Shown here piece by piece: positions 17,082 through 24,816 of a stretch of DNA of 64,000 nt (its first letter is position 1; each line of letters begins with the position of its first letter). The DNA lies in the NCBI RefSeq assembly GCF_009649815.1, contig NZ_WJIC01000022.1, positions 1 through 64,000 of the forward strand, read 5' to 3'. The notes beneath the pieces were generated by a model that saw nothing but the letters and a program-made list of their open reading frames with translations, ran no database searches and was not told the DNA's origin. Origin of the DNA: Nocardia sp. SYP-A9097. Lineage in GTDB: Bacteria; Actinomycetota; Actinomycetes; Mycobacteriales; Mycobacteriaceae. Both the position numbers and the translations under genes were made by a program.

Positions 17082-18680
17082 ATGCAGAGCTCGATGTCGG
17101 ATACGCCGCTGCTGGTGTCGGAAATATTCAGCAGCGGACTGTCCCGATTTCCCGACAGCAAGGTGTACGAATACCGGGGAGATCGCCCGACATCGGAGCG
17201 CACATTCGCCGAGACGGCGGATGAGTTCGCACGCTTGGCCGCGGCACTGACATCGCTGGGTGTCGAGCGTGACGACCTGGTCGCGAGCTTCTGCTGGAAT
17301 ACCGGCGAGCATTTGGCCGCGTACTTCGCGGTGCCGTCGATGGGCGCGGTGCTGCATACCTTGAATCTGCGCCTGCACGATGATCAATTGCGGTACATCG
17401 TGAATCACGCGCGAGACCGGGTGATCATCACCTCGGCCGATCTGGTGCCCACGCTGGAACGGATCATCGGCGAGCTGCCGACGGTCGAACACATCATCGT
17501 CAAGGGCGGTGGTGCGATGCGTACACCGGATTCGGTCGCGGTCCACGACTATGACGAACTCCTGGCCGCACAAGAGCCGGCGTTCGCGTGGCCGGTGCTC
17601 GACGAACGCGCGGCGGCGATCCTGTGCTACACCTCCGGAACCACCGGTAATCCGAAAGGTGTTGCGTACAGCCATCGTTCGATCTACCTGCACACGCTGA
17701 TGCTGTGCTCGGCCAGTGCGATGGGCTTCACCGAGTACGACCGGTTGCTGCCGATCGTTCCGATGTTCCACGCCAACGCATGGGGCTGGCCGCATGCCGC
17801 CTGGCTTGCGGGGTCGGGGATCATCCTGAACGGCCGCTTCCTGTCGGCGCCGGATATTTCGACGATGATCGCCACGCTGGAACCGACGTGCGCGGCGGCC
17901 GTGCCAACCATCTGGACCTCCGTCGCCGAGCATGCCGCCGTCTCCGGGGATCGGCTGACGAGTCTGCGCCACGCCATTGTCGGCGGTTCGACCCTGTCCC
18001 GGTCGCTGGCGAAGAGAATGCGAAACCTGCACGGCGTCAGGCTTACTCAGGGCTGGGGTATGACCGAGACCAGTCCCCTGCTCACTATCTCCGAACCACC
18101 ACGCGACTGCGCCGAGGACGCCGCACTGGACTTCGTCATCCGCAGCGGTCGCCTGATTCCGGGCGTGTTCGCCCGGGTGGTGGACGAGGAGGGACGCGAG
18201 CTGCCACGGGACGGCGTCACGATCGGTGAGCTCGAGGTGCGCGGGGTGACCGTCGCGGGTTCCTACTTCCGCGCGGACGCCGATGCCGCGGCGAAGTTCC
18301 GTGATGGCTGGCTGCGCACCGGCGATGCCGGGGTGATCGACCGGAACGGCTGGGTCGAGGTGCGCGACCGGTTCAAGGATGGAATCAAGAGCGGCGGGGA
18401 GTGGATCTCCTCGGTCGAGTTGGAGAATCGCCTGCTCGAGCACCCCGAGGTCAGGGAGGTCGCGGTTATCGGTGTCCCGGACCCCAAATGGGAGGAGCGC
18501 CCGCTCGCGATTGTCGTGCTGGAAACGGATGGCAGCGCGTCGGCGGAGGATCTGCGCGGCTACCTCTCCGATGCTGTCGCACGCTGGGCCATTCCCGATC
18601 GCTGGGAGTTCATCGGCGAATTGCCCAAGACCTCGGTCGGCAAGATCGACAAGAAATCACTGCGGGCGACGTACGCCTGA
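17082..18680 (+). CDS. Acyl-CoA synthetase (AMP-forming, medium/long-chain type)
   Basis: A 532-aa adenylate-forming ligase. The P-loop-like motif YTSGTTGNPKGVAYSH is near residues 186-201, the A5-type motif GWGMTETSPL near 325, the A8 region with LRTGDAGVIDRNGWVEVRDRFKDGIKSGGEWIS near 407-439, and the C-terminal lysine in KTSVGKIDKK. It would activate the operon's carboxylic acid as the CoA thioester for the kinase/dehydrogenase pair upstream. An in-frame ATG at 17094 is an alternative start. It ends the operon at the terminator 18692-18729. Confidence 0.88.
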   Translation: MQSSMSDTPLLVSEIFSSGLSRFPDSKVYEYRGDRPTSERTFAETADEFARLAAALTSLGVERDDLVASFCWNTGEHLAAYFAVPSMGAVLHTLNLRLHDDQLRYIVNHARDRVIITSADLVPTLERIIGELPTVEHIIVKGGGAMRTPDSVAVHDYDELLAAQEPAFAWPVLDERAAAILCYTSGTTGNPKGVAYSHRSIYLHTLMLCSASAMGFTEYDRLLPIVPMFHANAWGWPHAAWLAGSGIILNGRFLSAPDISTMIATLEPTCAAAVPTIWTSVAEHAAVSGDRLTSLRHAIVGGSTLSRSLAKRMRNLHGVRLTQGWGMTETSPLLTISEPPRDCAEDAALDFVIRSGRLIPGVFARVVDEEGRELPRDGVTIGELEVRGVTVAGSYFRADADAAAKFRDGWLRTGDAGVIDRNGWVEVRDRFKDGIKSGGEWISSVELENRLLEHPEVREVAVIGVPDPKWEERPLAIVVLETDGSASAEDLRGYLSDAVARWAIPDRWEFIGELPKTSVGKIDKKSLRATYA

Positions 18681-18691
18681 GTGGCACAAAG

Positions 18692-18729
18692 CAATTCGCC
18701 GCATCGCGAGTACGCGATGCGGCGAATTG
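18692..18729. terminator. Bidirectional terminator between convergent genes
   Basis: Perfect 16-bp stem (18692-18707 with 18714-18729) around a 6-base loop GAGTAC, placed between the ends of the acyl-CoA ligase gene (plus) and the IclR gene (minus). The outer part of each arm is AATT-rich, so U-rich ends occur in both directions. Confidence 0.8.
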
Positions 18730-18743
18730 TTCATGTGGAGACC

Positions 18744-19574
18744 TCAGATGAAGAACTCGGAAACCTCCGAGGCCACCTTCAATAGTTCGTCGGCGATCTC
18801 GGCCCGGGTCTGCTCGGTCATGCGGCCCACGGGGCTGGAGACATTGAGTGCATAACGGGCGGCACTGTATTCGCCCAGCGGAACCGCGACCGAGGCGACG
18901 CCCTCCTCGCTCTCCTCGGCGCTGGTCGCGAAGCCGACCTTGCGGATCTCCTTGATCTGGCGCATCAGTTCCGATCGTTTGGTGATCGAATGTGTGGTCA
19001 GCGCAGGAAGATTCGCGTCCGGGTAGAGGTGCCGCAGCGAGTCCTCGTTCACCATCGACAGCAGCGCCTTGCCCGAAGAGGTGCAGTGCGCCGGCATGAC
19101 CCGGCCCAGCCGGGCGCCGACCCGCACCGCGCGCTGGCTCTCCACCGAATCGACGAAGGTGACATTGTTGCCGTCGAGCCGGGCGAGGTGCACCGTCTCC
19201 CCCAGCGTGGCCGAGAGCCTTTCCAGCACCGGATGCAGGCGTGCCCGGATATCGACCTGCCGCAGGATGGAGAACGCGATCGTGGTGAGCGCCGGCCCGG
19301 GCTCATAGGCCCGGGATCCGGCGGCCTGCCGGACGAAGCCGCGATACTGCAGCATGGCGAGCAGTCGGTGGGCCGTCGAGGACGCCACCGACAGATACTC
19401 ACTGACCTCGGTGAGCCGGATACTGCGATTCTCGCCCAGCAGCAGCAGAATTCGCAGTGCGTTGTCGACGGACTCGATCGGGTATTGCGGCTTGATCGGT
19501 TCGTCGTCGTCCCTGGCTTTCACCCCCACAGGGTAGCGGTTACCGGCGTGGACTCCCGGCAGGCGAATCGCCAT
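18744..19574 (-). CDS. IclR family transcriptional regulator (probable phthalate-operon regulator)
   Basis: 276 aa from the first ATG. A winged helix-turn-helix occupies about residues 34-95 (RLTEVSEYLSVASSTAHRLLAML), and the IclR effector domain about 110-276 includes GRVMPAHCTSSGKALL and a C-terminal GRMTEQTRAEIADEL. IclR proteins control many aromatic-acid operons, and PhtR of actinobacterial phthalate clusters is of this family. It is the last gene of the minus-strand set opposite the dioxygenase operon. A GTG at 19523 is an equally plausible start; neither has a clear ribosome binding site. Confidence 0.85.
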   Translation of the reverse strand: MAIRLPGVHAGNRYPVGVKARDDDEPIKPQYPIESVDNALRILLLLGENRSIRLTEVSEYLSVASSTAHRLLAMLQYRGFVRQAAGSRAYEPGPALTTIAFSILRQVDIRARLHPVLERLSATLGETVHLARLDGNNVTFVDSVESQRAVRVGARLGRVMPAHCTSSGKALLSMVNEDSLRHLYPDANLPALTTHSITKRSELMRQIKEIRKVGFATSAEESEEGVASVAVPLGEYSAARYALNVSSPVGRMTEQTRAEIADELLKVASEVSEFFI

Positions 19575-19582
19575 GCGCGGTG

Positions 19583-20713
19583 TTATTCATCCCGGACGGG
19601 AAAGCGTGCCGCCACCCAGTCCGCGATGACATCGGCGACGGCGTCGCGAGCACCCTCGGGTCGCAGGAAGTAGTGGTCGCCTGGCAGGTCCGCGCGTGTC
19701 TTGTCCGTGCTCGGGATGGCGTCGAAGATCCGGTCCGCGTCGCTCGGGAAGACGCCCTCGTCACCGTCGGGATTCATCACCAGGGTCGGCACGGTGAGCT
19801 TGGCCAGGTGTGGTTCGGCCCGGCACTGCGATTCCTCGAGGCTCCACATATTGAGCCAATTGCGCAGTGTCACTTCACCGCCGATACCGCGATCGCCGTA
19901 ATTGGTCGCCTTGGTCGGGCCCCGGTAGCACATGCCCGGCGGCCGTTCGGTGGGTTCGAGCGATGCGTCGACCATGCGCGGGTCGGCCCAGGTGCGCGCC
20001 ACGGTGAAGTGGCGGTCGAAGTAGCCGCGCGAGGTGACTCGCTCCAGTTCGACCTTGGCCCACACCGTGATTCGGTGATTACGCGCGACCTGCGCGGCGC
20101 GATAGCGCTCCAGGAATTCGGGCGAGAACGGCGGACCGTGTTGCGGGTTGAACAGATCGAGTTCCGGATCGGTGAGCGTCGGATCGTTCTCGTCGATCAC
20201 GGCGGGGTCCATCCAGGCGGTGAGTACGTCCGGCCGACCCAGATGCGCGGCGAGGGAGACATAGCCGTCGCCCGGAACCAGGTCGTCGATGCCGGGCGCG
20301 GGCTCCATGTCACGCGCGGGCCGCACACACGGTTCGACGGCTTGAGAGTGGTAGGCCGCCATCAATGACCCGCCGCCCGAATTGCCGAGCAGGATCACAT
20401 GTTCCACCCCCTGCTCGCGCAGCCATCGCACGCCGACGCCGATATCGACCAGCGCCTGATCGAGGTTGAACAGCCATTCGTAGCCGCGGTACCGGGTGTT
20501 CCAGCCGAGGAATCCGATGCCCCGGGCGGCCATGTACTCGGCGAGATAGTGCTCGGAGAAGTCGATCTGATAGTGCGCGGCGATCATTGCCACGCGGGGT
20601 CGTGTGCCCTCGGCGACGTGATAGATCCCCTGGCAGGGATGGCCGCCCGCGCCGGCGCGCCGTGCGCCCGGAGATTCGAGGCCGATGAAGGTCTTACTGA
20701 TCGCGGGTTTCAT
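19583..20713 (-). CDS. Alpha/beta hydrolase of the aromatic-acid island
   Basis: A 376-aa hydrolase. The nucleophile elbow is GNSGGG (serine near residue 123). An acid lies in the VMNPDGDEGVFP region and a histidine in LPGDHYFLRPEG near the C-terminus. The ATG overlaps the upstream FMN-reductase stop (ATGA) with GAGGTGG in front, so the two are co-translated. Given the neighbouring phthalate-type dioxygenase operon, an ester or ring-derived substrate, such as a phthalate or benzoate ester, is a reasonable guess only. Confidence 0.75.
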   Translation of the reverse strand: MKPAISKTFIGLESPGARRAGAGGHPCQGIYHVAEGTRPRVAMIAAHYQIDFSEHYLAEYMAARGIGFLGWNTRYRGYEWLFNLDQALVDIGVGVRWLREQGVEHVILLGNSGGGSLMAAYHSQAVEPCVRPARDMEPAPGIDDLVPGDGYVSLAAHLGRPDVLTAWMDPAVIDENDPTLTDPELDLFNPQHGPPFSPEFLERYRAAQVARNHRITVWAKVELERVTSRGYFDRHFTVARTWADPRMVDASLEPTERPPGMCYRGPTKATNYGDRGIGGEVTLRNWLNMWSLEESQCRAEPHLAKLTVPTLVMNPDGDEGVFPSDADRIFDAIPSTDKTRADLPGDHYFLRPEGARDAVADVIADWVAARFPVRDE

Positions 20714-21291
20714 GAATGCTGTACCACCTCGGGTTCGGCGAGTCGGGTGTAGTTCCGCAGTTCCTCCCACAGCCGCTCGATCAGATCGACGGTAGCCGGA
20801 TCGGTGAGCCGGCCGTCGGCGTCGAAACGCTCGTGGGCGAAGCTCAGCAGGACTTCCGGACCGGGAATCACCGCTGACTGCGTGAATATGAAGGTGTGCC
20901 GGAGTTCGAACTGGCTGCGCGCGGTGCCCAGTCGGCCGGGCGTGGCGCCCACCAGCGCGACCGGTTTGCGGTGTAGCGCGGAGCTGCCGCGCGGCAGGGA
21001 CAACCAGTCGAGGGCGTTCTTGAGGACGCCGGGCACGCCGCCGTTGTATTCGGGGGTTGCGATCATCAGCGCGTCGGCGGCGGCCACCGCGGCGCGCAGG
21101 GCCGCGACGCCCGCGGGTTCGTCGCCGAGCAGATCCTCGTTGAACAGCGGCACCTGGTCGAGGCCCTCGAAGATCCGGAGCTCGATATTGCCGGGTGCGT
21201 GATCGCCCATGGCCCGCAACAACTTTCGATTCCAGGAGGCCTGGCGCAAGCTGCCGGAGAGGCCGCAGACGATGGTACGGGGGCGGATCAC
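20710..21291 (-). CDS. NADPH-dependent FMN reductase
   Basis: 193 aa with a flavodoxin-like fold. It has the N-terminal phosphate-binding loop GSLRQASWNRKLL and the family signature TPEYNGGVPGVLKNALDW (about residues 76-93). It supplies reduced FMN or reduces quinones or azo groups. It is the first gene of the minus-strand set (FMN reductase, hydrolase, IclR) that diverges from the ring-hydroxylating dioxygenase operon, so the 186-bp gap should contain both promoters. The start codon is GTG. Confidence 0.85.
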   Translation of the reverse strand: MIRPRTIVCGLSGSLRQASWNRKLLRAMGDHAPGNIELRIFEGLDQVPLFNEDLLGDEPAGVAALRAAVAAADALMIATPEYNGGVPGVLKNALDWLSLPRGSSALHRKPVALVGATPGRLGTARSQFELRHTFIFTQSAVIPGPEVLLSFAHERFDADGRLTDPATVDLIERLWEELRNYTRLAEPEVVQHS

Positions 21292-21371
21292 GGGGTTCCC
21301 TTCGCGCCGATCCGGCGACGGGTGTGTGCGGGTCTGGAGAGCCAGATCACAATGGCCATGGCTTTCTTTCT

Positions 21372-21390
21372 AGCAGAAGATATCTCTGCT
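21372..21390. promoter_or_regulatory. Candidate IclR operator AGCAGA-N7-TCTGCT
   Basis: Inverted repeat AGCAGAAGATATCTCTGCT, 18 bp upstream of the -35 of the dioxygenase promoter and within the divergent region. IclR activators often bind upstream of -35, so this fits a regulator site; not shown. Confidence 0.45.
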
Positions 21391-21407
21391 TCATAGAGGG
21401 AAAAGGG

Positions 21408-21445
21408 TTGACGGTTCCCGCCGCACGTTGCAGAATCGATTTCTG
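21408..21445 (+). promoter_or_regulatory. Promoter of the dioxygenase operon with overlapping palindrome
   Basis: TTGACG (21408-21413) and CAGAAT (21431-21436) are spaced 17 bp, a good sigma-70-type match. The -10 lies inside the palindrome CAGAATCGATTTCTG (21431-21445), 33 bp before the ATG, which could be a repression site. Confidence 0.5.
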
Positions 21446-21477
21446 TAAGCCAGAAAATTCTTTCGGAGTGGGGTTTC

Positions 21478-22911
21478 ATGCGCGATCCGGACGATGTCCT
21501 CGCCAATGTCCGGCGAGGCCTCCTACCAGCCCATATCTACAGCGACGCGGAAATCTTCCGAGCGGAGAAGGAGCGACTGTTCAGCCGGGCGTGGACCTTC
21601 CTCGCCCATGAGACCGAGGTGCCGCAGGCCGGTGACTACGTCGTCCGGCGGGTACTCGACAACTCGTTCATCGTCAGCCGTGACCAGTCCGGCCGAATCC
21701 ACGCGATGTTCAATATGTGCCTGCACCGGGGTATGCAGGTGTGCCGCGCGGAGCAGGGCAATGCCTCGCACTTCCGCTGCCCGTACCACGGCTGGTCGTA
21801 TCGCAATGACGGCCGCCTCGCCGGACTGCCGTTCCATCAGGAGGCGTACGGCGGCGATGCCGGTTTCGTGCGTACCGGGCAGCGGCTGTTGCCCGCGCCG
21901 CGCCTGGCCACCTACAACGGCCTGATCTTCATCTCGATGGATCCCGACGCGCCGTCGCTGGAGGATTTCCTCGGCGACTTCAAGTTCTATCTCGACTTCT
22001 ACACCAACCAAAGCGCCAGTGGCGCAGAGGTTCTCGGGCCGCAGCGATGGCGAATCAAGGCCAACTGGAAGATCGGCGCGGAGAACTTCGCCGGGGACAT
22101 GTACCACACCCCGCAGACGCATACGAGCGTCGTGGAGATCGGGCTGTTCCGGGAGCCGAAGGCCGAAAAGCGCAAGGACGGAACCACTTACTGGGCGGGC
22201 AAGGGTGGTGGCACCACCTACAAGCTGCCGCCGGGAAGTTTCGAGGAGCGGCTGGAGTACGTCGGCTATCCGAGCGAGATGGTCGCGCGGATGAAAGAGC
22301 AGTGGTCCCAGGAACAACAGGATGTCATCGGCCGGGACGGCTTCATGATCTCGGCGGCCTCGGTCTTCCCGAACCTCAGCCTGGTGCACAACTGGCCGCG
22401 GGTCGCCGATTCCGAGGATGTGCTGCCGTTCATCTCACTGCGGCAGTGGCAGCCGATCAGCGAGAACGAGACCGAGGTGCTGTCCTGGTTCGTTGTCGAC
22501 AAGGAGGCGCCCGAGGAGTTCAAGAAGCTCTCGTACAAGGCGTATCTCATGTGCTTCGGCAGCAGTGGCATGTTCGAACAGGACGATGTCGAGAACTGGG
22601 TTTCGCTGACCAAGACGGCGGGCGGAAGTATGGCGCGCCGCGTACTTCTCAACGGCCGCATGGGAATTCTGCACGACGGCACCCCCGTGACACCCCCGCT
22701 CACCGCCGACCAGTGGGCCGGACCGGGTGTGTCCCATGTCGGATACGGCGAGTACAACCAGCGGCATCTGCTCGATGAGTGGGCGGATCACCTCGAGATG
22801 GAGCCGCCCGCCGTCGCCCCGACCGCGATCGGTGTTCCGGCCGATACCGGCGAATCTTGCGGCGAGACAGGCGATGTGTGCGACGAGGCACCTGCGGAGG
22901 GGCAGTCATGA
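21478..22911 (+). CDS. phtAa: Ring-hydroxylating dioxygenase alpha subunit (phthalate 3,4-dioxygenase type)
   Basis: A 477-aa terminal oxygenase subunit. The Rieske 2Fe-2S ligands are C81, H83, C101 and H104 (CLH...CPYH). The mononuclear iron site lies in ENFAGDMYHTPQTH (about residues 203-216) with a later acidic ligand in the EQDDVENW region. The enzyme adds both atoms of O2 to an aromatic ring as a cis-dihydrodiol. The gene order around it, including a 3Fe-4S ferredoxin and a class II aldolase-type decarboxylase, is that of actinobacterial phthalate clusters, so phthalate or a related aromatic diacid is the best guess. It is coupled to the beta gene by ATGA. Confidence 0.82.
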   Translation: MRDPDDVLANVRRGLLPAHIYSDAEIFRAEKERLFSRAWTFLAHETEVPQAGDYVVRRVLDNSFIVSRDQSGRIHAMFNMCLHRGMQVCRAEQGNASHFRCPYHGWSYRNDGRLAGLPFHQEAYGGDAGFVRTGQRLLPAPRLATYNGLIFISMDPDAPSLEDFLGDFKFYLDFYTNQSASGAEVLGPQRWRIKANWKIGAENFAGDMYHTPQTHTSVVEIGLFREPKAEKRKDGTTYWAGKGGGTTYKLPPGSFEERLEYVGYPSEMVARMKEQWSQEQQDVIGRDGFMISAASVFPNLSLVHNWPRVADSEDVLPFISLRQWQPISENETEVLSWFVVDKEAPEEFKKLSYKAYLMCFGSSGMFEQDDVENWVSLTKTAGGSMARRVLLNGRMGILHDGTPVTPPLTADQWAGPGVSHVGYGEYNQRHLLDEWADHLEMEPPAVAPTAIGVPADTGESCGETGDVCDEAPAEGQS

Positions 22912-23495
22912 CCACCTATATTCCGATCAGCTCGGCTCAGTCGCCCTTGGGTCAGGACGCCTCGACCACCGAATCGGTCGGGCCGTCGCTGGCGTTCGAC
23001 GACCCGCGGCACCTGATAGCGCATCGCTGGCTGGTGGAGGAGGCGTACCTGCTCGATCGCCAGGACTACACGGCCTGGCTGGACGCGCTCACCGAAGATA
23101 TCCACTACTTCATGCCGATCAAGGTGACCACGGCGATGGGGTCCGGCTACGACACCGCCAGGCGCATGGCGCATTTCGACGAGGACAAGTACTCGCTCAG
23201 TCGCCGGGTCGCGCGGTTCCATACCGAGCACGCCTGGACCGAGGATCCGCCGTCGCGAATCCGCCACCACCTGTCCAACATTCGCACCTTCGCGACACCG
23301 AACGAGCAGGAATTGATCGTCGAATCCGCGGTGCTGCTGTTCCGCAGCCGCGGCGATGTCTCGGAACCGGCACTGCTGTCGGCCGGACGCAGTGATCTGC
23401 TCCGCCGCGAGGGTGACACCTGGCGGCTGGCGCGCCGCCATATCAGCGCGGACGAATCAGTACTCCGGACCCAGAATCTGGCGATCTTCCTATGA
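22908..23495 (+). CDS. phtAb: Ring-hydroxylating dioxygenase beta subunit
   Basis: 195 aa with the NTF2-like fold of dioxygenase small subunits: DYTAWLDALTEDIHYFMPIKV, a central HHLSNIRTFATPNEQELIVESAVLLFRSR segment and the C-terminal WRLARRHISADESVL. It is structural in the alpha3beta3 oxygenase. The ATG overlaps the stop of the alpha gene (ATGA), and its own stop overlaps the next small gene in the same way. Pairing with the 3Fe-4S ferredoxin and reductase downstream completes a three-component dioxygenase. Confidence 0.85.
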   Translation: MTTYIPISSAQSPLGQDASTTESVGPSLAFDDPRHLIAHRWLVEEAYLLDRQDYTAWLDALTEDIHYFMPIKVTTAMGSGYDTARRMAHFDEDKYSLSRRVARFHTEHAWTEDPPSRIRHHLSNIRTFATPNEQELIVESAVLLFRSRGDVSEPALLSAGRSDLLRREGDTWRLARRHISADESVLRTQNLAIFL

Positions 23496-23800
23496 AACTG
23501 GTATGGGAGGGCGAGGAGGAGGATGCCCGGGCGGCAGCTCGATCCGCCGCGGAGCTGGAATCCCTGCTGGCGGGCCGGGAGGGTGAATCCATTGTGCTCG
23601 CCAATGAATTCGCCGAGGTCCGGGTGAGCAGGGTGGTCACGCGCAATGGTGCGCGGCTGCTGATCGAATCGCCGCGATCGGGTCAGTGGGTGACCCTGGA
23701 TCCGCTCGAACTGGAGGCGCTCACCTGGCAGAGCACCGCCACCTTCACCGCCATGGTCGGGAAGCCGTTCGGATCGCTCATTCAGGAGGACGAGCGATGA
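23492..23800 (+). CDS. Small conserved-position protein of the dioxygenase operon, function unknown
   Basis: 102 aa, acidic N-terminus rich in Glu and Ala (KLVWEGEEEDARAAARSAAE) followed by a beta-rich segment with SGQWVTLDPLELEALTWQS and a terminal helix. No catalytic or metal motif is visible. The start and stop each overlap the neighbouring genes by ATGA, so it is almost certainly translated as part of the operon between the beta subunit and the dihydrodiol dehydrogenase. It may be an assembly or accessory factor; I do not recognise the family. Confidence 0.7.
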   Translation: MKLVWEGEEEDARAAARSAAELESLLAGREGESIVLANEFAEVRVSRVVTRNGARLLIESPRSGQWVTLDPLELEALTWQSTATFTAMVGKPFGSLIQEDER

Positions 23801-24579
23801 GCGGCTGGCTCGACGGCAAACGCGCCCTGGTCGTGGGTGCCGGATCCGGTATCGGACGCGGTGTGCTCGACGCGTTCCGGGCCGAGGGCGCGCGGGTGGG
23901 CGCGCTGGAAATCGACGAACACAAATGCGAGGCCCTGGCCGCGGAGAGCGATGACATCGTGGTCGTCGCCGGTGATGCCACCACGGCGGAGGCGAACTCG
24001 CGTGCCGTGGCGGCGGTGGTCGAGCGGTTCGGCGGCCTCGACGTATTGATCAACTGCGTGGGCATTTTCGACTTCTACCGGCCGCTCGCCGAGATCGATG
24101 CCGAACATCTCGACGCCGCCTTCGACGAGATGTTCTCCGCCAATGTGAAATCGCACCTGCACAGCGTCAAGGCCGCGATTCCGGCTCTGCGCGAGAGCGG
24201 CGGCAATATCGTGCTGACCGAATCGACTTCGGCGTACTACCCGGGCCGAGGCGGAACCCTTTATGTCGCATCGAAATTCGCGGTGCGCGGGCTGGTCACC
24301 ACGCTGGGTTATGAGCTGGCCCCGGAGATCCGGGTGAACGGTGTCGCGCCCGGCGGAACCCTGAATACCGATCTGCGCGGTCTCTCGACCTTCGGGCTGA
24401 CCGATCGCCGACTCGACGGTCCGGATCGGGCCACGGAGTTGGCCGCCCGCAATCCGCTCGGGGTCGCGCTCTCGGGTACCGATCACGCCTGGAGCTATGT
24501 CTTCCTGGCTTCGGACCGGGCCCGGGGTATCTCGGGTCGCGTCGTGCACTCCGACGGTGGGATGGGAATCAAAGTCTGA
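23797..24579 (+). CDS. phtB: cis-Dihydrodiol dehydrogenase (SDR)
   Basis: A 260-aa SDR that would re-aromatise the cis-dihydrodiol to a catechol with NAD. It has the cofactor motif GAGSGIG (about residues 14-20), VLINCVGIFDF in place of NNAG, a catalytic serine in TESTSAYYPG and YVASK. The asparagine of the classical NNAG is replaced by NCVG, a pattern seen in the BphB-type group of dihydrodiol dehydrogenases. The start at 23797 overlaps the stop of the 102-aa gene (ATGA). Its position next to the oxygenase genes supports the role. Confidence 0.82.
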   Translation: MSGWLDGKRALVVGAGSGIGRGVLDAFRAEGARVGALEIDEHKCEALAAESDDIVVVAGDATTAEANSRAVAAVVERFGGLDVLINCVGIFDFYRPLAEIDAEHLDAAFDEMFSANVKSHLHSVKAAIPALRESGGNIVLTESTSAYYPGRGGTLYVASKFAVRGLVTTLGYELAPEIRVNGVAPGGTLNTDLRGLSTFGLTDRRLDGPDRATELAARNPLGVALSGTDHAWSYVFLASDRARGISGRVVHSDGGMGIKV

Positions 24580-24618
24580 CGGTCGAGAAGTCGATCGATT
24601 CAATCCAGGAGAGCTGAA

Positions 24619-24816
24619 ATGGCCTTTCTCAAAGCGGATTTGGCCGCGTGCCAGGGGTACGCGAACTGTGTCGTGGGCGCGGATGACGTCTTCGACCTCG
24701 ATGACGCGGGGGTCGTGGTGTTGCTGACGGCGGAGGTCGCCGAAGCCGACCGGGCCCGCGTCGAGGCCGCCGTGCGCAGCTGCCCGGTCTCGGCCTTACG
24801 GCTGGAGGATCAGTGA
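24619..24816 (+). CDS. phtAc: Ferredoxin, 3Fe-4S type
   Basis: 65 aa with cysteines C11, C17 and C55-P56, the C-x5-C...CP arrangement of single-cluster 3Fe-4S ferredoxins like those serving actinobacterial P450s. Most ring-hydroxylating systems use Rieske or plant-type ferredoxins; phthalate 3,4-dioxygenases of actinobacteria are an exception that use this class, which supports the assignment. It carries electrons from the reductase encoded next (GTG overlapping its TGA) to the oxygenase. AGGAGAG precedes the ATG. Confidence 0.88.
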   Translation: MAFLKADLAACQGYANCVVGADDVFDLDDAGVVVLLTAEVAEADRARVEAAVRSCPVSALRLEDQ

